Source: JBDNIO01 sp041688215 (GTDB lineage Bacteria; Pseudomonadota; Gammaproteobacteria; Nevskiales; Salinisphaeraceae). From it: 34,499 bases of DNA. Position 1 is the first letter of the stretch; the number at the start of each line of letters is the position of its first letter. This document shows, piece after piece, positions 28,907-34,499 of this stretch. The translations under genes were made by a program, and so were the position numbers. The stretch spans positions 1 through 34,499 of the forward strand of contig JBDNIO010000086.1 in the NCBI GenBank assembly GCA_041688215.1, in the 5' to 3' direction. Under the pieces are notes generated by a model. It did not search any database, was not told the DNA's origin, and was given only the letters and a program-made list of their open reading frames with translations.

Positions 28907-31245
28907 GCCGGAGTCGACATCTTCAAAGTTCCAGGACGCCGGGTAGGGGCACCCGCAGGTTGCAGCGTGGCAAATCGTTTGCCGCTGTTGTCGGGCGTCC
29001 AGACATAGGGCAGACCGTTCCAGATGACCATACCGCTGGAATTGCGGCGCTTGATCAGCAAGCGGGTTTCCGCCGCTGTTTCCTGGCCGTTTTCCACAAA
29101 CGAGAAGGTCTTGGCGATAATGGTTCCGACCGGGAACTCCAGGGTTGCCCTGGGCTTGGTGGCGCCGGGTGCGGAATAGGTGGCCTGGGTGCCGGGCGGC
29201 AGATAGGCCACGCGGTACTTCACCGCATAATCGCTGAACAGCTTGGTATTGAGCACGAAGGGCAGGCCGTCGCTGTTGGGCTGGCTGGTCGGGTCTTCCT
29301 GGTCAGCGAACAGGTTGTATTGCTCCAGGCGCGGGCAGTTTACTGGCGCGGCATTGAAGTTAACCACACCGGGTTGGTTCTGGACTTCACACAGCGCGGC
29401 CACTTCTTCGTCCGACGGCGCGGGGTCGAAATCGCCACTGGGTTCAAACGGCGGGATTACGATGGGTTGAATAGGCGGCAGGTTTTGCTTGAATCGTGCC
29501 TGGCAATCGTGCCGGGAAAGCTCGAAATCAGACGGCAGGTTCGGCAGGTTGGTGAGTATGGTGGTCAAATTGGCCGAATCAAGTACGGCGGTCGGGTCGC
29601 CGTCCAGGGCTATCAGCAGCGCTTCCAGTCCCTGGGTGCCATGAAAATTGGCGTAGGTGAGGCTGTCGCTGCTGAAGCTGTTGCTGTCATCAATACAGGA
29701 GGCGAAGTACTGCGGCTGAATCCGCGGGTTGTCCGCCTGGCTGGTATCAAACTTGTAGCCGTTGTAGTGACAGTCTTGGTTCTGATCCATGTTAGTGTGG
29801 ATCGGCTTGCCATTTTCATCCTGGGCTATGGGTTGTCCGTCCGCTCCTTTGGGATACTGACACTCCTCATCATAGGGATCGAGCAGACCATCCCAGAGGA
29901 TATGTGCGCCGCGTATGTGGGTGGGTGACGCGGGCAGCGGGCCGAGTTGCGACAGGCCGGCCGCGGTACACAGCAAAAGATTTTGCGGCAACAGACAGGC
30001 GGCCTGGGTCTTGACGCCGATCAATGCCGGTAGCAGACGGGTTAGATCCTGATTCTGCAGGTCGTTGGTAGTGGGTAGCGGCAGGCCATTACCGTTGTTG
30101 CGGAATTCATTGCGGAAGATATGCATGCCTTCCGTGTAGAAATCGATTTTGCCATCCGTCGGGCGGCCAGCGCCCTCGGGAAAGAGTTGGTAACTGGTGT
30201 GGATAATACCTGCGGTATTATTGTCTTCGAAGAGATTGTCGAAAACGTCGATCCGGTCGTAGGCCAGGGTGATCATGCCGCTGCCGGGCGGTACGTTGGA
30301 TACAAATCCGCCTTCGGTAAAGTTATAGGTATTATTCATGCGCGCGGTGTTGCCGTGCATGAGCGAGCGTTCGCCGTACTGGCTGATGTTATCCAAGTCG
30401 TAAATCAGGAAGCCGCCGGTATTACATTCAGCGATGTTATCGGCGTATTCGCCGCCCTGCACGTTTTCGATTTCAAAACCGAATACGTTAAAAGCAGCAC
30501 GGCTGTTGCGGATGATGGCGTTGTTGGTCTGGCCAACGTAAATGCCGGCATCGGAGGCGCCGATGGATTCGGACTCGTCGATCAGGATATTACGGGAGTT
30601 GACCGGGTAGATGCCGTAGCGGCCGGATTTCTGGCTTACGGTATAGTCCGGCGAGGTGGTGTCGCCGAGTAGTCCGTTTTCTAGCGCACTGGGGTCGACG
30701 GTGGCCGGGTCGGTACAGGCGACCTGCGTGGCTTCACGGAAATTGCTCGCGTTTATCGGAGTCGGGCTGGCACGGCCACCGCCGGACGACCAGAACGCGC
30801 GCACCCTTTGCAGGGTGCCGTGATCAACGGAACGCAATTCAAAGGCGTTGCCGTCGGTATCGGCTACGGTCATGTCCTGGATGGTCACGCCGCGCACGCT
30901 GTCTATGAGTATGCCTTCCGGATTGTTGTTTTCACGGAACGAGAGCACGGTGTCGTTTATGCCGCAGCCTTTGATGGTCACATCTTCGGTTGCGGTCAGC
31001 AGCAGGGTCTTGTCGATATTGTAAAAGCCGCAAGCGAATTCGATTACGTCGCCGGGCCGGGCGTCGATGAAGGCGTTAAGTGCGTCGCGGGTTGCGTTCT
31101 CGCTCTGCGCAATACGCAGCACGCGCCCGGTGCTCTGGCTGGGGCCATCGCCGGGTGACGCGCTGCCCGAACCACTGCCGCCGCAGGCTGACAACGCCAC
31201 ACAGCTAAAAACCAGAAATGCTAAAAGTGATTTTCCCTGAGTCAT
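28786..31245 (-). CDS. Parallel beta-helix lipoprotein, N-terminal part of a frameshifted fusion
   Basis: Starts with a lipoprotein signal: hydrophobic residues 7-18, then the lipobox LSAC with Cys21, and a GSGSGS linker. About residues 40-380 form a right-handed parallel beta-helix with repeated turns such as GIYVGQTNNAIIRNSRA and GFEIENVQGGEYADNIAECNTGG, typical of carbohydrate-binding or -cleaving proteins and of the TIGR03805-type family. From about 640 the protein enters a second domain (NLFADQEDPTSQPNSDGLPF, SDYAVKYRVAYLPPG). The frame is lost near 28952; residues after LQPAG are out-of-frame. Joining the two frames gives about 1017 residues. ATG 31245 is preferred over GTG 31254 because it opens the signal peptide cleanly. 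Confidence 0.75.
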   Translation of the reverse strand: MTQGKSLLAFLVFSCVALSACGGSGSGSASPGDGPSQSTGRVLRIAQSENATRDALNAFIDARPGDVIEFACGFYNIDKTLLLTATEDVTIKGCGINDTVLSFRENNNPEGILIDSVRGVTIQDMTVADTDGNAFELRSVDHGTLQRVRAFWSSGGGRASPTPINASNFREATQVACTDPATVDPSALENGLLGDTTSPDYTVSQKSGRYGIYPVNSRNILIDESESIGASDAGIYVGQTNNAIIRNSRAAFNVFGFEIENVQGGEYADNIAECNTGGFLIYDLDNISQYGERSLMHGNTARMNNTYNFTEGGFVSNVPPGSGMITLAYDRIDVFDNLFEDNNTAGIIHTSYQLFPEGAGRPTDGKIDFYTEGMHIFRNEFRNNGNGLPLPTTNDLQNQDLTRLLPALIGVKTQAACLLPQNLLLCTAAGLSQLGPLPASPTHIRGAHILWDGLLDPYDEECQYPKGADGQPIAQDENGKPIHTNMDQNQDCHYNGYKFDTSQADNPRIQPQYFASCIDDSNSFSSDSLTYANFHGTQGLEALLIALDGDPTAVLDSANLTTILTNLPNLPSDFELSRHDCQARFKQNLPPIQPIVIPPFEPSGDFDPAPSDEEVAALCEVQNQPGVVNFNAAPVNCPRLEQYNLFADQEDPTSQPNSDGLPFVLNTKLFSDYAVKYRVAYLPPGTQATYSAPGATKPRATLEFPVGTIIAKTFSFVENGQETAAETRLLIKRRNSSGMVIWNGLPYVWTPDNSGKRFATLQPAGAPTRRPGTLKMSTPACAIRAQQSTRCPMPTSALAATPTAIWNPAARPSGRKYAI

Positions 31246-31303
31246 GATCCGCACCCGTTTATGTTTGTTATTCCCCTATATTCCGGCAATATTGGGCCTG
31301 CGC

Positions 31304-31330
31304 AGGCAGGCGTGCAAGCAAAACCTGCCT
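31304..31330 (-). terminator. Weak hairpin downstream of the hydrolase gene
   Basis: AGGCAGG (31304-31310) pairs with CCTGCCT (31324-31330). It lies 20 bases past the hydrolase stop but lacks a T-run on the minus strand, so it is at best a weak or factor-dependent terminator. Confidence 0.3.
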
Positions 31331-31349
31331 TAAAGTAAGAATTTACCTA

Positions 31350-32087
31350 CTACGGGCTATTATTTTGGTCAATATTGCCCGCTATCGCATGTAAAACCGC
31401 TTCCAGCACGGGCACGCTGAAGCCTAGCGCCAGATGGCTTGCTTGCACCTCAAGGTGGCGAACCTGCGGGCTGCGATTATCCACACTGGCTTGCCAGTGC
31501 ACGATCCCGTCGCGTCTGGAAAAAATAGACACGACAGGACACTGGATAGGCACATCGTAAAGCTGGTTGATGCTTGCCTCGATACGATCCAGTGCCTCGG
31601 ACGAGGTGCGCCAGTATTTGGCTACGGTGGTGTATTTTGCCCCGCCGACCACGGGTGAACCCAGGGTAACGACGCCGGCAACCGCCTGCGGTAAATCCCG
31701 GGCAATCTCACGTGCCAGATACCCACCCAGGCTCCAGCCCACCAGATGCAGCGGTTGGCCGAGGCTTTGGTATTGTTTTTCGACTTTGGGCAGCATTTTC
31801 TGCATTAGTAGCGGCACATCGCCGTTATTGCGGCCCAGACCCCAGCCCTTGGCGTTATACCCGGCATAGTTGAGTACCTGCCGCAGGGCCCAGGTGGATC
31901 TGTCTGCGCCGCCGAAACCCGGCAGCACAATTACTTTTTGGCCCTGGCCGCGTGGCCATTGCCTGTGTTTGAGCAGTCGGGGCAATCCACCCAGTACGTC
32001 CAGCGGCGTGAGCAATTCCAGCAGTTGCTCGCGAGTGGAGGGCGCCCGCAGAGGCGTGTCTATACTCACACGAGACTGGTGATTCAA
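31350..32087 (-). CDS. Alpha/beta hydrolase (putative esterase/lipase)
   Basis: A 245-residue alpha/beta hydrolase. VIVLPGFGGADRS contains the oxyanion-hole region, GWSLGG at 117-122 is the nucleophile elbow with Ser119, and Asp193 (SRRDGIVH) and His218 (ASHLALG) complete the triad. No signal peptide, so probably cytoplasmic; the substrate is unknown, though lipid or ester hydrolysis is likely from the fold. The start is uncertain: TTG at 32087 overlaps the fadH stop as TTGA, which would couple translation, while GTG at 32069 is an alternative. Its position after fadH suggests a role in releasing or handling fatty acyl compounds. Confidence 0.82.
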   Translation of the reverse strand: MNHQSRVSIDTPLRAPSTREQLLELLTPLDVLGGLPRLLKHRQWPRGQGQKVIVLPGFGGADRSTWALRQVLNYAGYNAKGWGLGRNNGDVPLLMQKMLPKVEKQYQSLGQPLHLVGWSLGGYLAREIARDLPQAVAGVVTLGSPVVGGAKYTTVAKYWRTSSEALDRIEASINQLYDVPIQCPVVSIFSRRDGIVHWQASVDNRSPQVRHLEVQASHLALGFSVPVLEAVLHAIAGNIDQNNSP

Positions 32088-34111
32088 AGCCGGGCCGCCA
32101 GTTCGCTGGCTTCCTTGATGGCGCGTTTGGCGTCGAGTTCCGCGGCCAGTTTGGCGCCGCCAATCACATGCGCCGATATGCCGGCGGCTGCCAGTTGGTC
32201 CGCCAATTCACGATTGCTGAGCTGGCCGGCACAGAGTACGACGCGGTCTACAGAGAGTATTTTCGTCTCATTATCCACTGTAATATGCAGCCCCTCGTCA
32301 TCGATGCGCTCATAGCTGACACCGGGCATCATTTTCACCTGTTTGGACTGCAGCGAAGCACGATGTGCCCAGCCGGAAGTTTTGCCCAGACTGCGACCGA
32401 TCTTGTCGTCTTTTCTCTGCAGCAGGTAGATTTCGCGTGGCGAGGGTTCCGGCTCGGCCGGTTTGAGTCCGGCACGGTTTTTCAGGGTCATATCTATCCC
32501 CCATTCCCGGGCGAACAGGGCGGGGTCGGTGGCAGGGGATGGGCCCGCATGCGACAGAAATTCCGCTACATCAAAGCCGATGCCGCCGGCGCCTATCAGT
32601 GCAACACTTTTGCCCACTTGGGCGCGGCCGTAAAGCACGTCGCTATACGAAACGACCTTGTCGTGCGCTATGCCTTCCAGATCCGGCACACGCGGATTTA
32701 CGCCGGTGCAGATAACGACTTCGTCATAGCCTTCGGCCTGCAAGGATTCGACGCTGGCGGGTGTGCTCAGCCGCAAGTCCACTCCGGTAAGTTCAATCTG
32801 GCGCTGAAAATAACGCAGGGTTTCATAAAATTCTTCTTTGCCGGGAATGCGCTTGGCCATATTGAACTGGCCGCCGATTTCGCCGGCTGACTCGTAAAGG
32901 GTGACGCTGTGGCCGCGTCCGGCGAGCGTGGTCGCGGCGGCCAGGCCAGCAGGGCCGGCGCCGATTACGGCGATTGTTTTCGGGTTGTCTGTGGCTGCGT
33001 AGTTGAGTTCGGTTTCGTGGCAGGCGCGCGGGTTTACCAGGCACGAGGCACGCTTCATTTTGAAGGTGTGGTCCAGGCAGGCCTGGTTGCAGGCGATGCA
33101 GGTGTTGATCTCGTCGGCGCGCCCAGCCGCGGCTTTGGCCACGAAATCCGAATCCGCCAGAAACGGCCGGGCCATAGACACCATGTCCGCGCCGCCGTCG
33201 GCGATAATCTGCTCGGCAACTTCCGGCGTATTGATGCGGTTGGTGGTGCACAAGGGAATCGATACCTCGCCCATCAACTTTTGCGTAACCCACGCAAACG
33301 CGGCCCGCGGCACGCGCGTAACAATGGTGGGAATGCGTGCCTCATGCCAGCCGATGCCGGTATTGATAATTGTTGCACCCGCCTGTTCCACCGCCTTGGC
33401 AAGTTGCACCACTTCCGGCCAGAGACTGCCGCCCTCAACCAGATCCAGCATCGACAGACGATAAATGATGATGAAATCATCGCCCACGGCTTCGCGTATG
33501 CGCGACACAATCTCGATCGGCAGGCGCAGGCGGTTTTCCACACTGCCGCCGTATTCATCCTCACGCTGATTGGTGCGCTCCACCAGAAACTGGTTGATGA
33601 AATAGCCTTCCGAGCCCATGACTTCCACGCCATCGTAACCAGCTTCGCGCGCCAGTTCGGCGCAGCGCACGAAATCTTCAATCTGTTTTTCTACCCCTGC
33701 GGTGGAAAGTTCTTTGGGCGTGAATTTGGCAATAGGCGATTTAACCGCGGACGCCGATACCACGAAGGGATGATAGCCATAGCGACCCGCGTGCAGGATC
33801 TGCATGCAAATTTTGCCGCCTTCTTCATGCACGGCGCGCGTTACCTTTTTATGCGGGATCACGTGCAGCCGGTTCGACATCTCCCCCGCAAACGGCGCAA
33901 CCCAGCCCTGGCGGTTGGGCGCGATGCCGCCGGTAACTATTAAACCCACACCGCCGCGCGCACGCTCGGCAAAATAGGCGGCCAGCTTGTCATAGTTCCA
34001 GAAATGGTCTTCCAGGCCGGTATGCATCGAGCCCATAAGCACCCGGTTTGCAAGGGTTGTAAAACCCAGGTCCAGTGGTTCAAGCAGGTGTGGATAACGC
34101 GCTTCGCCCAC
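32084..34111 (-). CDS. fadH: 2,4-dienoyl-CoA reductase FadH
   Basis: NADPH-dependent flavoenzyme that reduces 2,4-dienoyl-CoA, allowing unsaturated fatty acids with even-positioned double bonds to enter beta-oxidation. The 675-residue protein has an N-terminal FMN-binding Old Yellow Enzyme barrel (1-370) with catalytic Tyr170 (GSEGYFINQFL) and His256 (GWHEAR), a 4Fe-4S site (Cys338, Cys341, Cys345, Cys357), then FAD (VIGAGPAGLAAA) and NADPH (IGAGGIG) domains. The start is GTG 34111, with GGGGGAG 7 bases upstream. The next gene overlaps by 4 bases. It is about 10 kb from the main fad genes, on the opposite strand. Confidence 0.96.
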   Translation of the reverse strand: MGEARYPHLLEPLDLGFTTLANRVLMGSMHTGLEDHFWNYDKLAAYFAERARGGVGLIVTGGIAPNRQGWVAPFAGEMSNRLHVIPHKKVTRAVHEEGGKICMQILHAGRYGYHPFVVSASAVKSPIAKFTPKELSTAGVEKQIEDFVRCAELAREAGYDGVEVMGSEGYFINQFLVERTNQREDEYGGSVENRLRLPIEIVSRIREAVGDDFIIIYRLSMLDLVEGGSLWPEVVQLAKAVEQAGATIINTGIGWHEARIPTIVTRVPRAAFAWVTQKLMGEVSIPLCTTNRINTPEVAEQIIADGGADMVSMARPFLADSDFVAKAAAGRADEINTCIACNQACLDHTFKMKRASCLVNPRACHETELNYAATDNPKTIAVIGAGPAGLAAATTLAGRGHSVTLYESAGEIGGQFNMAKRIPGKEEFYETLRYFQRQIELTGVDLRLSTPASVESLQAEGYDEVVICTGVNPRVPDLEGIAHDKVVSYSDVLYGRAQVGKSVALIGAGGIGFDVAEFLSHAGPSPATDPALFAREWGIDMTLKNRAGLKPAEPEPSPREIYLLQRKDDKIGRSLGKTSGWAHRASLQSKQVKMMPGVSYERIDDEGLHITVDNETKILSVDRVVLCAGQLSNRELADQLAAAGISAHVIGGAKLAAELDAKRAIKEASELAARL

Positions 34112-34358
34112 GATGATGCTCCCCCAAATCGGTCATTATGCAGCAAAAAGTGCAAGCTGGTGAAAGCGTGCAAAGCTGATTGCTGGGATAGTAAACCGGC
34201 CTTTAGATCGGGGGTCGCTGGCTAAATTGCGCTTAGGGTGTGGTTTTGCAGCCGTACTTGGTTGTTAAACCCGGTGTGGAGCAGTTACACAGTTTTTGAG
34301 ACAGTCCCCCTGAATGCCCTACCTGGAGCCCTACCTTATTCGCACCATGCGCGAGGTG

Positions 34359-34398
34359 TGATCTTCCCCCATAAATCCGGACACTTGGTTAAGCAGCC
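34359..34398. repeat. Terminal inverted repeat of an IS3-family element
   Basis: The sequence from 34359 begins TGATCTTCCCCCATAAATCC and continues GGACACTTGGTTAAGC. It closely follows the IS3 terminal pattern TGATC-N-CCC...GGACAC. The transposase stop codon (34389-34391) falls inside it, as in IS3 elements. 34359 is therefore the element's boundary. A target duplication cannot be tested because the other end is outside the window. Confidence 0.8.
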
Positions 34399-34499
34399 TT
34401 CTCAAATTGCACCGGAGTCCGATGCCCGATAGCAGAGTGTTTTCTCTGCCGATTGTAGTACGTTTCGATGTACTCAAAGATACTGGACTTGGCGGTAGC
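34389..34499 (-). CDS. IS3-family transposase OrfB, 3' end (partial)
   Basis: Reading leftward from the window edge gives 36 residues and a stop: the DDE-transposase tail with FEYIETYYNRQRKHSAIG followed by HRTPVQFEKAA. This YN-RxRxHSA-G-xTP pattern is diagnostic of the C-terminus of IS3-family OrfB (rve domain). The catalytic residues lie beyond the window. Whether the element is intact cannot be judged. It is inserted in the 247-base region upstream of fadH, where otherwise I see no gene. Confidence 0.9.
   Translation of the reverse strand, partial: ATAKSSIFEYIETYYNRQRKHSAIGHRTPVQFEKAA

Larger units (their letters stand above)
34359..34499 (-). mobile_element. IS3-family insertion sequence, right end
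   Basis: Combines the terminal repeat at 34359 and the OrfB 3' end. The element extends past the window's right edge. IS3 elements transpose via a circle made by an OrfAB frameshift product; only the 3' end of OrfB is seen here. Confidence 0.85.

Noticed and set aside
28888..29928. A 346-codon plus-strand frame
   Set aside because: Antisense to the beta-helix lipoprotein gene, low-complexity Gly/Val/Arg composition, no recognisable domain or ribosome site.
32909..33943. A 344-codon plus-strand frame
   Set aside because: Antisense to fadH, which is fully supported by its flavin and iron-sulfur motifs.
34112..34358. A gene or second IS remnant between fadH and the IS3 end
   Set aside because: Only short frames without ribosome sites are present, and no inverted repeat or transposase motif is found before 34359.

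Overview
The window looks like chromosomal DNA of a gammaproteobacterium of moderately high GC. The evidence is the order fabD-fabG-acpP-fabF-pabB-pabC-mltG-tmk-holB-pilZ, a type IV pilus PilZ of the Pseudomonas kind after holB, and a complete fatty-acid beta-oxidation set with its own electron-transfer flavoprotein chain. I see no tRNA, rRNA, CRISPR array or prophage. The genus cannot be named from this sequence.

Bases 1-8692 (+ strand) hold a compact housekeeping operon. It covers type II fatty acid synthesis (fabD, fabG, acpP, fabF), aminodeoxychorismate synthase and lyase for folate (pabB, pabC), the septal peptidoglycan lytic transglycosylase mltG, thymidylate kinase, DNA polymerase III delta' and PilZ. 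Most genes from pabB onward overlap by 1-11 bases. A short unidentified reading frame, rather than the end of fabH, precedes fabD.

Bases 8696-24171 are a lipid and acyl-CoA catabolism region. A TetR-type repressor (- strand) is divergent from a thiolase gene, and each promoter side carries the same palindrome, GTAAT-N4-ATTAC. Next come a FadJ-type hydratase/dehydrogenase, a FadE-type acyl-CoA dehydrogenase, ETF:quinone oxidoreductase, EtfB and EtfA. Together these form a full beta-oxidation cycle with electron delivery to the quinone pool. A biotin-dependent acyl-CoA carboxylase (beta subunit, an enoyl-CoA hydratase, biotinylated alpha subunit) follows. All of the larger gaps in this part contain structured palindromic repeats. 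Most of these are built of 9-10 bp subunits with a CRCAGA/CACAAAG core. One copy holds three further hairpins, and another holds a second hairpin of the same style.

Bases 24212-34111 hold unlinked functions: RecQ helicase and an orphan ATP-grasp ligase (+), then on the - strand a periplasmic PTP-like phosphatase, a large lipoprotein fusing a parallel beta-helix to a diheme cytochrome-like domain (split by a one-base frameshift), an alpha/beta hydrolase, and 2,4-dienoyl-CoA reductase FadH, which adds unsaturated fatty acid degradation to the catabolic theme. The window ends inside an IS3-family insertion sequence, with its terminal inverted repeat at 34359 and the transposase 3' end running off the edge.

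The most noteworthy signals are the paired palindromes flanking the tetR/thiolase intergenic region, the nested modular palindromic repeats in the catabolic cluster, the frameshifted beta-helix/cytochrome fusion, and an acyl-CoA carboxylase whose substrate is not evident.
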